DNA of 56,178 bases from an uncultured Prevotella sp. (GCA_937901345.1 CALCHM010000044.1:1-56178), one strand, 5' to 3'. Counted from the first letter of the stretch, positions 17,188 to 25,028 are shown. Translations and numbers: made by a program. Notes: generated by a model from the letters alone, not told the origin.

Positions 17188-18486
17188 TTACTTTACAATA
17201 ATTAAGTAGTACTTCTTTTTGCCCTGCTGTGCAATGATATACTTTCCGTCGATGAGGTCGTTTTCAGTAATCTCTTGGTCAAAGGCAGCAAGTTTTTCCT
17301 TGTTGAGACTTACGCCACCGCCCTGAGTGAGTTTACGCATTTCGCCCTTTGAGGGGAAACATTTTGTAGTTTCAGCAAGAAGGTCAACAGCCTTTGCACC
17401 GACTACTTGATCGCGTGACACTTCAAAGCGGGGAACGCCGTCAAACACTGCGAGGAGTGTTGCTTCGTCCAATTTCAAAAGGCTATCCTTTGTTGCCTTT
17501 CCGAAAAGGATGTTTGATGCTTCAACCGCCATTTCGAGATCTTCCTTACCGTGAACGAGAATGGTCACTTCTTCGCCCAAACGGCGCTGGAGTACGCGGC
17601 GACCTGGGTCTTGGTCATGCTCTTCGATAAGGGCATTGATTTCTTCTTGCGTGAGCGATGTGAAAATCTTGATGTAGCGCTTTGCTTCTTCATCGCCTAC
17701 ATTGAGCCAGAATTGGTAGAAGGCATAGGGCGTTGTGCGGTTGCGGTCGAGCCAAACGTTACCCTGCTCTGTTTTACCAAACTTCTTGCCATCGGCCTTT
17801 GTGATGAGGGGGCAAGTGAGTGCGAATGCTTCAGCCTCGCCACCGAGTGTGCGGCGGATGAGTTCCGTTCCAGTAGTGATGTTACCCCATTGGTCTGAAC
17901 CGCCCATCTGAAGTTTACAGTTCTTTTCGCGGAAAAGGTGGAGGAAGTCGTACCCCTGAAGCAATTGATAAGTAAACTCAGTGAACGAAAGACCATCACT
18001 GGCTTCACCATTGAGACGGCGCTTTACAGAGTCCTTTGCCATCATGTAGTTAACGGTGATGCGCTTACCGATTTCGCGAGCGAAGTCGAGGAAGGTGAAG
18101 TCCTTCATCCAGTCGTAGTTATTCACAAGTTCTGCGGCATTGGGCGCATCGCTTTCGAAGTCGAGGAAACGACTGAGTTGTTGCTTGATGCATGCCACGT
18201 TGTGACGGAGTACTTCTTCAGTGAGCAAGTTACGCTCAGCGCTCTTACCTGAGGGGTCGCCAATCATACCTGTTGCGCCGCCTACGAGAGCGAGGGGCTT
18301 GTGTCCTGCCTGTTGGAGGTGACGAAGCATCATTACGCCACAAAGGTGACCGATGTGAAGTGAGTCAGCAGTGGGGTCGATACCAACGTAAGCGGTAACC
18401 ATGTCACCCTTGTCAAAAAGTTCTTGTGTGCCGGGCATCATCTGATGAAGCATGCCGCGCCATTTGAGTTCTTCTACGAAATTCAT
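17188..18486 (-). CDS. tyrS: Tyrosyl-tRNA synthetase
   Basis: A 432-residue class I synthetase that charges tRNA-Tyr. The nucleotide-binding HIGH motif is at 44-47 (DSLHIGHLCGV), preceded by the YVGIDPTADS segment that binds tyrosine. The second signature is KFGKT in place of KMSKS (KADGKKFGKTEQGNVWLD), normal for bacterial TyrRS. GGSDQWGNITTG and YQLLQGYDF contribute to the tyrosine pocket. The C-terminal 60 residues are an S4 RNA-binding domain (GGVSLNKEKL). It is the last gene of the DUF4271-hemD-rnpA-yidD-tatD-tyrS string but appears to have its own promoter. No T-box leader is seen upstream. Confidence 0.97.
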   Translation of the reverse strand: MNFVEELKWRGMLHQMMPGTQELFDKGDMVTAYVGIDPTADSLHIGHLCGVMMLRHLQQAGHKPLALVGGATGMIGDPSGKSAERNLLTEEVLRHNVACIKQQLSRFLDFESDAPNAAELVNNYDWMKDFTFLDFAREIGKRITVNYMMAKDSVKRRLNGEASDGLSFTEFTYQLLQGYDFLHLFREKNCKLQMGGSDQWGNITTGTELIRRTLGGEAEAFALTCPLITKADGKKFGKTEQGNVWLDRNRTTPYAFYQFWLNVGDEEAKRYIKIFTSLTQEEINALIEEHDQDPGRRVLQRRLGEEVTILVHGKEDLEMAVEASNILFGKATKDSLLKLDEATLLAVFDGVPRFEVSRDQVVGAKAVDLLAETTKCFPSKGEMRKLTQGGGVSLNKEKLAAFDQEITENDLIDGKYIIAQQGKKKYYLIIVK

Positions 18487-18525
18487 ATTGTTTGTGTTTG
18501 TATTTTAGTTCGTTTTATGGAGTTG

Positions 18526-18533
18526 CAAAGTTA
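18526..18533 (-). promoter_or_regulatory. -7 box of tyrS
   Basis: On the minus strand TAACTTTG lies 40 bases upstream of the tyrS ATG. A weak TTCTG is present about 20 bases further upstream. Confidence 0.5.
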
Positions 18534-18608
18534 ATGATTTATGTCTTACAGAACGATGTCCCTCAATCAGATTTTGCCTTCCGTGGGTGTGTTTCTCGGG
18601 GTTGCTGT

Positions 18609-19133
18609 TCAGTCAGTTTCCGTAAACCTGCGTTCTGGGGGGCAACAGTTGAAGGCATCAGTGTTGAAATGCGCTCCAAAGGAGAGGTCGAAACCTGCCG
18701 CAAGGAGTTGTTGCGCAAGTTCGGGTTTGCCGCGAAAACCGTGTATGACCCAGGGTTGTGTGGGGCGCAGTTGTTTGCGTAGCATTAACATTCGGTCGAA
18801 TGCCCGCACGCAATGGATGGTGAGGGGTTTCTCTAGTCGTTCAGAAAGTTCAACGTGGTGCAGAAAAACGTTGGTTTGCACCGTTTCATCCGCACCCTTG
18901 GTTTTGTCAAAACCACATTCTCCAATACGCACCACTTGCGGATGTGTTGCCCAATGGTTGAGACCTTTTATGAGTTCTTCGATGTTCACCTCCGTTGTCC
19001 ACCACGGATGTATCCCAACAGAATAGGTGGCGCCTGGGCGGAGGCAGACATCCATGGGATGGAACAACCACTCCAACGGCATATTAATAATTGCCGGCAT
19101 GGAGGCTTGTAAGTCGTGTGTGTGAAAGTTCAT
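18609..19133 (-). CDS. TatD-family metal-dependent hydrolase, apparently C-terminally truncated
   Basis: A protein of 174 residues. The amidohydrolase metal ligands are visible: HTH at 4-6, Glu in VRIGECGFDK, His in LTIHCVRAFD and His in WVIHGFRGKPE. The next conserved motif of TatD proteins is ETD followed by about 40 more residues. Here the frame stops immediately after ETD (ERRFTETD, then TGA). The catalytic metal Asp is therefore the last residue. Neither of the other frames downstream restores a recognisable TatD tail. It is either a decayed gene or an unusually short variant. The genomic context between yidD and tyrS matches the small TatD found there in other Bacteroidales. Confidence 0.8.
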   Translation of the reverse strand: MNFHTHDLQASMPAIINMPLEWLFHPMDVCLRPGATYSVGIHPWWTTEVNIEELIKGLNHWATHPQVVRIGECGFDKTKGADETVQTNVFLHHVELSERLEKPLTIHCVRAFDRMLMLRKQLRPTQPWVIHGFRGKPELAQQLLAAGFDLSFGAHFNTDAFNCCPPERRFTETD

Positions 19134-19140
19134 GAAGGGT

Positions 19141-19272
19141 AATGTGAAAGGAGAAAGGAGAAAGGAAAAATGAGAGATGAGAGATGAGAGATGAGAGATG
19201 TTAACGCTATAAACCGGATGGTAGTTGTACTCTGTACTCTATTCTCTGTACTCTATTCTCTGTACTCTATTC
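19141..19272. repeat. Microrepeat tracts: AGAGATG heptamers and TCTGTACTCTATTC 14-mers
   Basis: Two tracts lie between yidD and tatD. About 19145-19167 has AAAGGAG repeats, and about 19171-19200 has four copies of GAGAGAT. At 19231-19272 there are three perfect tandem copies of TCTGTACTCTATTC, the last overlapping the yidD stop codon. The second tract belongs to the dispersed AGAGTACAGAGTACAAC element seen elsewhere in the window. Confidence 0.85.
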
Positions 19273-19483
19273 AAGGAACCGGATCATACCCATGTCCGCC
19301 CCAGGGATGGCACCTAAGAATGCGACGAATTGCCAACCACAATCCCTTGAAAGGTCCGTGCTTTTGGAGTGCCTCTATGGCATATTGCGAACACGTCGGA
19401 GTGTAGCGACACGCAGGCGGCGTGAGGGGCGAAATAAACTTTTGGTAAAAGCGTATGGGGAGAATCAACAAGCGGGCAAGCAT
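19271..19483 (-). CDS. yidD: Membrane protein insertion efficiency factor YidD
   Basis: A 70-residue protein with the whole YidD signature: IRFYQKFISPLTPPACRYTP, CSQYAIEALQKHGPFKGLWL and RILRCHPWGGHGYDPVP. The three conserved Cys residues are present. In other bacteria YidD is an amphipathic inner-membrane-associated protein that helps YidC insert membrane proteins. It follows rnpA by 12 bases, as is usual, although rpmH is absent here, which is normal for Bacteroidetes. Confidence 0.95.
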   Translation of the reverse strand: MLARLLILPIRFYQKFISPLTPPACRYTPTCSQYAIEALQKHGPFKGLWLAIRRILRCHPWGGHGYDPVP

Positions 19484-19495
19484 GAGATGTGGGGA

Positions 19496-19897
19496 TTAAG
19501 GAGTTGGTAGTTCTTGATGTAGTTGCTCGCCTATGCGAAGGAGCAGGTTGATGACCTTTTTCTCAATCACTTTCGTATCTACAGGTTTGTCTGAAAGCCA
19601 CATGAAGGCAAGGTGTAGCGCTTGCTTCTCTCCCAATGCTCCGACCAATGTGGGCTTGTTGAGGCGGTAAGTTTCTCGTAATTGACGCTTTGCTCGATTG
19701 CGGTCAACGGCATGGCGTAGTTTACGCTTCGGAACGCTAAGCAGCACCTTTACTTTCGGCCCATCTTTATGTTTCACCTCACGATACACGACACGCAATG
19801 GAAATGCCGTCAAAGCTTTCGCTCCAGCGGAGAAAAGGGCGTCTATGTCATTGCGCAAGCAGAGATGCTCAGCCTTGGGAAAACGGTGGGTAAACAT
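19496..19897 (-). CDS. rnpA: Ribonuclease P protein component
   Basis: A basic protein of 133 residues that binds the RNase P RNA and helps tRNA 5' maturation. The diagnostic RNR motif is present (HAVDRNRAKRQLRETYR), and the N-terminal FPKAEHLCLRNDIDALF is the usual substrate-binding start. The strand order LSVPKRKLRHAV is typical. It is preceded by a long hairpin in the 142-base gap after hemD. Confidence 0.95.
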   Translation of the reverse strand: MFTHRFPKAEHLCLRNDIDALFSAGAKALTAFPLRVVYREVKHKDGPKVKVLLSVPKRKLRHAVDRNRAKRQLRETYRLNKPTLVGALGEKQALHLAFMWLSDKPVDTKVIEKKVINLLLRIGEQLHQELPTP

Positions 19898-19918
19898 AAA
19901 ATAGTGAAGTAAAATGAA

Positions 19919-19982
19919 ATTGTGGAAATATGGAACCGTTCAGCGCCGAGCGGACGGCCTGTGGTTGCCATATTTCCACAAT
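19919..19982. other. Long perfect hairpin between hemD and rnpA
   Basis: ATTGTGGAAATATGG at 19919-19933 pairs perfectly over 15 bp with CCATATTTCCACAAT at 19968-19982. The stem continues with AACC/GGTT after a one-base bulge. The 25-base interior holds CCGT/ACGG. There is no U-tract, so it is not a typical intrinsic terminator. It could be an RNA-processing site, a mobile hairpin or a small RNA. Confidence 0.75.
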
Positions 19983-20039
19983 GTGTGAGAAGTTAATATG
20001 CTGCGTTATAGTTTCAGAACGTGCGGTTCGTAACTACAA

Positions 20040-20783
20040 TCATGCGTTTTCTTTTGAAAGGTAGAGGTCGAGTGTGCCTGTAATTGAAGGCGCTTGAGGA
20101 GTAGGTGCTTCAAGATGTGTGGGAAGACCCGCTTCAGACATTGCCATCGAAGTTGATTTGCCATAAGAGACGAGGCGAATGTTGCGATCCTTAATGTCGG
20201 GAACATTCTTAATCAACGACTGCACACCTGCAGGGGTGAAAAGAACGACCATGTCAAAATCAAAGGGCAATTCCTTGGGGTAATCGTTGGCAACCGTGCG
20301 ATACATGATGCATTCTCTGTGCTTCAAGTTATGCTGGTTCATCAAGTTCTCCACTTCATCGTTATGAACGTCAGAAAGCGGAACAAGATAGGTCTCCGTC
20401 TTGTGCTTCACCATCAAGGGAAGAAGGTCTGCAAACTTACCTGTTGCGGGGAAAAATACCTTGCGCTTGCGGTATTGCACGTACTTTTGAATGTAGAGTG
20501 AAATGGCTTCTGACACGGCAAAGTATTTCATATCTTCAGGAATAGCTACGCGCATCTCCTTACAGAGCATAAAGAAATGGTCGATAGCATGGCGCGAGGT
20601 GAAAACAACTGCGGTATGATCCAATACATTTACCTTCTGTGCGCGAAACTCTTTTGGTGTAAGACCTTCTACGCGAACGAAAGGATGAAACACCAATTCA
20701 ACATTGTGTTTCTTCGCAATATCAAAGTAAGGAGACTTCTCTGTCGCAGGACGCGGTTGAGAAACTAGAATCTTCTTAATCAT
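20040..20783 (-). CDS. hemD: Uroporphyrinogen-III synthase
   Basis: A protein of 247 residues matching the divergent HemD family, which closes hydroxymethylbilane to uroporphyrinogen III in tetrapyrrole synthesis. Typical elements are ILVSQPRPATEKSPYFDIA, AVVFTSRHAIDHFF, FAVSEAISLYIQKY and the late VVLFTPAGVQSLIKNV with YGKSTSMAMSEAG. The family has few invariant residues, but the two-lobed pattern and context are characteristic. Its ATG overlaps the stop of the DUF4271 gene, so the two are translationally coupled. Confidence 0.93.
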   Translation of the reverse strand: MIKKILVSQPRPATEKSPYFDIAKKHNVELVFHPFVRVEGLTPKEFRAQKVNVLDHTAVVFTSRHAIDHFFMLCKEMRVAIPEDMKYFAVSEAISLYIQKYVQYRKRKVFFPATGKFADLLPLMVKHKTETYLVPLSDVHNDEVENLMNQHNLKHRECIMYRTVANDYPKELPFDFDMVVLFTPAGVQSLIKNVPDIKDRNIRLVSYGKSTSMAMSEAGLPTHLEAPTPQAPSITGTLDLYLSKENA

Positions 20784-21466
20784 TACTTTACAGTGTCAAG
20801 TAGTAGTTTGATTTGTGTTAGTAATCTCCAACCAATTAGTGTGGTTGCTAAATTCAGTGTGCAAAAGTACAAAAAAATATGGAAATACGCTAGCAAGCCA
20901 TGGAAAAATGTGACTTTCAGCTTAATAAAGCGTAGTGTCTCTATCACGATAAGGATGCTGATTAACCACCATTTTTGCGCAATAAGGGGAATGTCCCAAA
21001 AGATTGTGGCTGCCGCTAAGGGGAGTAGGAATAGTGTTTCGTAGAGAAGGGTGACTAAGTATGAAACTATCCATTCGCCACGTTGCTCTTTGTTGAAGAA
21101 GATGCTGTTGATTATGGTATATAGTACGAGTTTGAGCACAATGATTCCGCAAACACCTCCGACACTGATACCGAAAATAATGCTCGGCGTATGTTCGTGA
21201 AATGCTTCGGGAATGCACAACTGAACGTATCTCATAACCAATATCCCCAATAGCAGACTTGCACTTATCACGATGGGGACACACCCGTTGAGTTGCACAT
21301 CGTGTTGCTTGGTAAACTTCTTTCGATGATTACTCTCAATACGAAAAAATCCCGTCCACCAACCTTCCAAAAAAGTCCACGAACGAGACACCGCCCACAC
21401 GATGAGCATAAAACTCAGCAGGAAGGCGGAAACAATCCAGTCGTCGTTTTGGAGATGGTAAGGCAT
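20783..21466 (-). CDS. DUF4271 membrane protein
   Basis: A 227-residue protein with five or six hydrophobic segments (AFLLSFMLIVWAVS, VISASLLLGILVMRY, IIFGISVGGVCGIIVL, WWLISILIVIETLRF, LLAYFHIFLYFCTLN). This matches DUF4271, a Bacteroidetes-specific inner-membrane family of unknown function that regularly precedes hemD. The last base of its stop overlaps the hemD start. Nothing in the sequence points to an enzyme. Confidence 0.85.
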   Translation of the reverse strand: MPYHLQNDDWIVSAFLLSFMLIVWAVSRSWTFLEGWWTGFFRIESNHRKKFTKQHDVQLNGCVPIVISASLLLGILVMRYVQLCIPEAFHEHTPSIIFGISVGGVCGIIVLKLVLYTIINSIFFNKEQRGEWIVSYLVTLLYETLFLLPLAAATIFWDIPLIAQKWWLISILIVIETLRFIKLKVTFFHGLLAYFHIFLYFCTLNLATTLIGWRLLTQIKLLLDTVK

Positions 21467-21558
21467 GAGAGGTATGAAAGGTTAACGATAAATGGTTAAT
21501 GGGTTAATGATGAAATGTAACTGGAATACAATTGTACTCTGTACTCTGCGCTCTAACC

Positions 21559-22134
21559 TTACATAGCAGCATACTTGCGAACTTCCTTGCTCCAAAGAGG
21601 AGTGGTTTCGCAAAGTTGGATGGCTTCTTCGGGAGTTGTTGCCACGCACCAAATATTAGCGTGCTCGGTGCGCATAAAGCGTTCTTCGGTTGCACGTTGC
21701 AATTGCTGGAGTAAGGCATCGAAATACCCATCAATATTGAGTATGATGATAGGTTTGAGGTATAGACCGAGTTGCTTCCAAGTAATCACTTCAAGTAATT
21801 CTTCGAGAGTGCCAACTCCACCAGGTAAGGCAATACATGCGTCGGAACGTTGCGCCATGGTCTCCTTTCGGCTGTGCATATCGGGAGTTACGATGAGTTC
21901 GGTCATTCCGTTGTGTTGCCATCCCTGCTCAATCATGAATTTAGGAATAACCCCAATGGCATTTCCGCCATGGGCAAGCACGCCTTCTGTTGTGGCTCCC
22001 ATCAATCCCGTACGACCAGCTCCGTTTATTAAGGAGTGTCCATGTTCAGCCAGCACTTTTCCTAAAATACCGGCAGCCTCCATATAAGCTGCCGGTACTT
22101 GACCGCTTGAAGCGGCATATACGGTAATCGTCAT
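21559..22134 (-). CDS. LOG-family nucleotide 5'-monophosphate phosphoribohydrolase
   Basis: A protein of 191 residues from the ATG at 22134; an in-frame start at 22170 would overlap metK. It has the lysine-decarboxylase-like signature of LOG proteins, which is now known to mark phosphoribohydrolases: PGGVGTLEELLEVITWKQLG with the catalytic Glu, and the preceding GAGRTGLMGATTEGVLAHGG phosphate-binding turn. The N-terminus MTITVYAASSGQVP corresponds to the usual VCVYCGSS. Family members release the base from AMP-type or cytokinin nucleotides. Its ATG is four bases past the metK stop, so the two genes are probably one transcript under the SAM-II leader. Confidence 0.92.
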   Translation of the reverse strand: MTITVYAASSGQVPAAYMEAAGILGKVLAEHGHSLINGAGRTGLMGATTEGVLAHGGNAIGVIPKFMIEQGWQHNGMTELIVTPDMHSRKETMAQRSDACIALPGGVGTLEELLEVITWKQLGLYLKPIIILNIDGYFDALLQQLQRATEERFMRTEHANIWCVATTPEEAIQLCETTPLWSKEVRKYAAM

Positions 22135-22138
22135 TGCA

Positions 22139-23431
22139 TTAAAGTTTGAACGCTTCTTGAATGATGTCAACGTAATCCAACTTCTCCCAAGTGAAGAGTT
22201 CTACTTCTATTTCCTTGGGTTCGCTGAACTTGCCACCAAACGTTTTGGTAACCTTGCGAGGTTCGCGACCTACATGACCGTAAGAAGCGGTTTCTTCATA
22301 GATGGGTTGACGGAGTTTCAAGCGTTCTTCAATTGCCTTGGGACGGAGGTCGAAGAGCTCCTGTACTTTCTTTGCAATTTCACCATCAGTCATGTTCACG
22401 TGACTCTTGCCATATGTGTTGACATAAACGGAGATGGGTTCAGCAACACCAATTGCATAACTCAATTGTACGAGCATTTCATCAGCAACGCCTGCTGCTA
22501 CCATGTTTTTGGCAATATGGCGTGCTGCATAAGCTGCCGAACGGTCTACCTTTGAAGGGTCTTTACCAGAGAAGGCTCCACCACCGTGTGCGCCCTTTCC
22601 ACCATAAGTATCAACGATAATCTTACGTCCAGTAAGACCAGTGTCGCCGTGAGGACCACCAATTACAAACTTACCAGTGGGGTTTACGTGATACTTAATC
22701 TTCGAGTTTTCAAAGAGTGCACGCACTTCGGGAGTGTTCACACGTTCCTTAATCAAGCGGGGCATAAGGATGGTAATCACGTCATCCTTGATCTTGCGAA
22801 GCATCATTTCGTCGGCTTTTTCCTGACTACCTGCTTCTGTTGCGTTGATAAAGTCATCGTGTTGTGTTGACACTACGATAGTATCGATACGCATAGCGCG
22901 GTCGTTGTCATCGTATTCAATTGTTACCTGACTCTTAGAGTCGGGGCGCAAGTAGGTCATCACCTTGCCTTCGCGACGGATTTCTGCAAGCACAATCAAA
23001 ATTTCGTGTGCCAATGCGAGGGGGAGGGGCATGAAGGTGTCGGTTTCCTTATTGGCATAACCAAACATCATACCTTGGTCGCCTGCACCCTGATTCATGG
23101 GGTCTTCGCGCTCTACACCACGGTTGATGTCTGCACTTTGTTCGTGAATGGCAGAAAGAATACCGCAACTTTCGGCGTCAAATTTGTATTCTGCCTTAGT
23201 ATAACCAATGCGCTTGATAGTGCGACGCACGATAGTTTGAAGGTCTGCATAACCTTCTGACTTTACTTCGCCTGCTACTACTACTTGACCCGTTGTTACA
23301 AGAGTTTCGCACGCCACCTTTGACGTGGGGTCGAATGCCAACAATTCGTCAAGAACGGCATCACTAATTTGGTCCGCTACTTTATCGGGATGACCTTCCG
23401 ATACAGATTCTGAGGTAAAGAGGTATGACAT
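22139..23431 (-). CDS. metK: S-adenosylmethionine synthetase
   Basis: A 430-residue enzyme that makes SAM from methionine and ATP. Signatures include TSESVSEGHPDKVADQISD with the catalytic His, GAGDQGMMFGYA, the P-loop-like GGAFSGKDPSKVDRSAAY, and FVIGGPHGDTGLTGRKII. The length exceeds the 385-400 residues common elsewhere and is normal for Bacteroidetes, which carry extra residues in the middle. Translation starts about 120 bases beyond a hairpin terminator in a leader that begins with a SAM-II aptamer, so SAM very probably represses it. Confidence 0.97.
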   Translation of the reverse strand: MSYLFTSESVSEGHPDKVADQISDAVLDELLAFDPTSKVACETLVTTGQVVVAGEVKSEGYADLQTIVRRTIKRIGYTKAEYKFDAESCGILSAIHEQSADINRGVEREDPMNQGAGDQGMMFGYANKETDTFMPLPLALAHEILIVLAEIRREGKVMTYLRPDSKSQVTIEYDDNDRAMRIDTIVVSTQHDDFINATEAGSQEKADEMMLRKIKDDVITILMPRLIKERVNTPEVRALFENSKIKYHVNPTGKFVIGGPHGDTGLTGRKIIVDTYGGKGAHGGGAFSGKDPSKVDRSAAYAARHIAKNMVAAGVADEMLVQLSYAIGVAEPISVYVNTYGKSHVNMTDGEIAKKVQELFDLRPKAIEERLKLRQPIYEETASYGHVGREPRKVTKTFGGKFSEPKEIEVELFTWEKLDYVDIIQEAFKL

Positions 23432-23552
23432 ATATATAATGAGTTTTTAGGTCGTGATGTTATGAGGCGGCTAGAACATAGAACCTATCTGGAATATCTA
23501 TAACTTCTAGAATATATAGGAAATCTATACTTTCCTAATCAAATTTAGGCAT

Positions 23553-23592
23553 AAAAAAATCTGCCCATCGCGCCGATTTACGCGAAAGCAGA
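23553..23592 (-). terminator. Intrinsic terminator in the metK leader
   Basis: On the minus strand TCTGC pairs with GCAGA, with CGCG/CGCG stacked inside, followed by seven T residues. It lies between the SAM-II aptamer and the metK start. A second hairpin (TCACAAG-AGGGA-CTTGTGA) lies just upstream at about 23608-23627. Confidence 0.8.
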
Positions 23593-23660
23593 ATGTTGAG
23601 TGCGTCACAAGTCCCTCTTGTGAACAAAGACTCTCGTACCGAGGCGTTGTTCTAAACAGT

Positions 23661-23712
23661 CCCTCTATTTTAGCATTTTTTATAGTGGTTGCAAGCAGCC
23701 AAATCTCTCCAC
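23661..23712 (-). promoter_or_regulatory. SAM-II riboswitch aptamer upstream of metK
   Basis: Reading the minus strand, GTGG (from 23712) closes with CCAC to form P1. Between them is AGATTTGGCTGCTTGCAA, followed by TATAAAAAATGCTAAAATAG and AGGG. This order of ATTT, CTTGCAACCAC, the A-rich connector and TGCTAAAA matches the SAM-II pseudoknot class known from Alphaproteobacteria and Bacteroidetes. A -7 box (TACCTTTG) lies just upstream at 23736-23729. Most SAM-II elements sit directly on the ribosome-binding site; here it is 230 bases from the start with a terminator between. Confidence 0.85.
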
Positions 23713-23728
23713 ATTCTGATTTCGGGTG

Positions 23729-23760
23729 CAAAGGTAGTAATTTGCTCGCAAACATGCAAG
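23729..23760 (-). promoter_or_regulatory. Promoter of the metK leader
   Basis: On the minus strand CTTG (23760-23757), then 20 bases, then TACCTTTG (23736-23729). Transcription would start just before the SAM-II aptamer. Confidence 0.65.
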
Positions 23761-23788
23761 TGAAGACTAGTGATAAATGAAAAATGAG

Positions 23789-23861
23789 AAAGAAGAAAGG
23801 AGAAATAACCCTGCGGAGCCTATGGTTTGCTCGCGTTGGATGGTTTCTCCTTTCTTCTTTT
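23789..23861 (-). terminator. Long GA/TC-rich hairpin after corA
   Basis: AAAGAAGAAAGGAGAAA pairs with TTTCTCCTTTCTTCTTT around a 38-base loop. On the minus strand it follows the corA stop by about 100 bases and runs into TTCTCATTTTTC. Its purine-only strand resembles the AAAGGAG microrepeats at 19.1 kb. Confidence 0.65.
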
Positions 23862-23958
23862 GTTCGGTTTCGCAGCATAGTCTTTCTCCTTGCTGGGCAG
23901 CGGAAAAACTTAATCGTCGTATCAAGTTCTTGCTTTGTTCGTAGGTCGTCCTTTTTTC

Positions 23959-24885
23959 TTACACCCAACTTCTGCGTCTAAACAACCAGTAGAAGGTGCC
24001 TGTCACTACGACGGATGAAACAATGACGAGAGGGAATCCCCACCACGATGTTTCCATGCCGTTGATTAAGTTCATACCGAAGATACTGGCAATAAGTGTG
24101 GGGAACATCAATATGATGGAAACAGAAGTCATTTGCTTCATGACGCTCGCCATGTTATTATTAATAATGGAAGCGTAGGTTTCCATGGTGGAGTCGAGGA
24201 TGTGGGCGTATATATTGGTAGTTTCACGCGCCTGGTGCATCTCGATGGTTACGTCTTCGATGAGGTCGGCGTCAAGTTCGTCGACAGGGAGTTTGAATTT
24301 CAATTTTGAGAGCAAGGTTTCATTGCCACGGATTGAGGTGATGAAGTAAGTCAAACTATCCTGCAAGCGCGAAAGACTAATCAAGTCTTCGTTATCAATG
24401 GCACGGTCCAAATTTTGTTTGGCTTCTTCAATAAGCACATTGATTTGCTTCAGACGCTTCAAGTACCATACGGCACTAGACAGGAACAAGCGGAAAACGA
24501 GGTCAACGGAGTCTGTGAAACCCATGTTGCGTTTTTGCTGATAACTCACGAAGTCTATCATCATGTTTGTTTCGTGATTGCAAACGGTTACGCATACACC
24601 TTTTTTCAGAATAATGCCCAAGGGGATTGTAGTGTGGGGTGTACGTGAGCGCACTTCCTTCACATAGGGAATACGAAGGATTATGAGTTGCCAACCCTCG
24701 TCGTATTCAAAACGCGAGCGTTCGTCCTTATCTCGAATGTCGTCAAGGAAATAGGAAGGTACATTGAGTTCGTTGATGAGGAACTCCTCATCTTCTAATG
24801 TTGGGCATGTTACTTGCACCCAGCAATCGGGCTGCCACTCTTCCAGCGTGCGCAGCGCTTTGTTGTAATTCCAGTAAGTTCGCAT
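23959..24885 (-). CDS. corA: CorA-type magnesium/cobalt transporter
   Basis: A 308-residue inner-membrane channel. The GMN selectivity motif is at 270-272 (ASIFGMNLINGM), between the two C-terminal membrane helices (VSIILMFPTLIASIF and WWGFPLVIVSSVVVTGTFYW). The protein ends in a basic RRRSWV tail. The cytosolic N-terminal two thirds contains the long coiled stalk (LKRLKQINVLIEEAKQNLDRA). Homologues form pentamers that admit Mg2+ down its electrochemical gradient. The upstream leader is long and structured with two small ORFs, which suggests regulation. Confidence 0.95.
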   Translation of the reverse strand: MRTYWNYNKALRTLEEWQPDCWVQVTCPTLEDEEFLINELNVPSYFLDDIRDKDERSRFEYDEGWQLIILRIPYVKEVRSRTPHTTIPLGIILKKGVCVTVCNHETNMMIDFVSYQQKRNMGFTDSVDLVFRLFLSSAVWYLKRLKQINVLIEEAKQNLDRAIDNEDLISLSRLQDSLTYFITSIRGNETLLSKLKFKLPVDELDADLIEDVTIEMHQARETTNIYAHILDSTMETYASIINNNMASVMKQMTSVSIILMFPTLIASIFGMNLINGMETSWWGFPLVIVSSVVVTGTFYWLFRRRSWV

Positions 24886-24960
24886 GTGTTAGGTATTGCG
24901 TAGACCTTCTAAGAAAGTAAAGAAACCGTTATGACGGTGGAATGCCTCTCGCAATACCAT
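24886..24960 (-). promoter_or_regulatory. Structured 5' leader of corA
   Basis: GGTATTGCG at 24958-24950 pairs perfectly with CGCAATACC at 24900-24892, just before the corA start. Inside is the small hairpin CCGT-CATA-ACGG. An alternative helix pairs GACGG(A)TGG at 24965-24957 with CCACCGTC, which would open both. It does not match the M-box magnesium riboswitch. Confidence 0.55.
24889..24960 (-). CDS. Small upstream ORF next to corA (23 residues)
   Basis: ATG at 24960 reads MVLREAFHRHNG, then FFTFLEGLRNT, then TAA. The stop is three bases before the corA ATG (TAA-CAC-ATG), so termination here could couple to corA initiation. The ORF is bounded by the arms of the inverted repeat GGTATTGCG/CGCAATACC, which encode its first and last residues. 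It lies within the transcript expected from the promoter at 25060-25029. I cannot assign a homologue; it may be a leader peptide or chance. Confidence 0.4.
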   Translation of the reverse strand: MVLREAFHRHNGFFTFLEGLRNT

Positions 24961-24967
24961 CCGTCTA

Positions 24968-25003
24968 TCAATCGCAATTATTTTCCGCGTAATAGTCGTC
25001 CAT
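24968..25003 (-). CDS. Acidic leader peptide MDDYYAENNCD upstream of corA
   Basis: An 11-codon ORF starts about 20 bases after the predicted transcription start. Four of its eleven residues are acidic. Short acidic nascent peptides are known to destabilise ribosomes at low Mg2+ in the mgtL type of control; the match to a magnesium transporter is suggestive but is inference. The sequence just after the stop (GACGGATGG) can pair with CCACCGTC in the main hairpin region. Confidence 0.4.
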   Translation of the reverse strand: MDDYYAENNCD

Positions 25004-25028
25004 GTAGGTTTTACTTTTGTTAACGCGA

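Noticed and set aside
16963..17205. An 80-codon gene over array B
   Set aside because: It is composed of repeated LSKCRQTFA units from 42-base repeats and runs into the tyrS terminator.
18487..18608. T-box leader for tyrS
   Set aside because: The expected start of transcription leaves only about 35 bases before the ATG, and no T-box sequence is present.
23525..23968. A 147-codon gene upstream of metK on the minus strand
   Set aside because: It covers the SAM-II aptamer, the terminator and the corA terminator, and its sequence is basic and low in family features.
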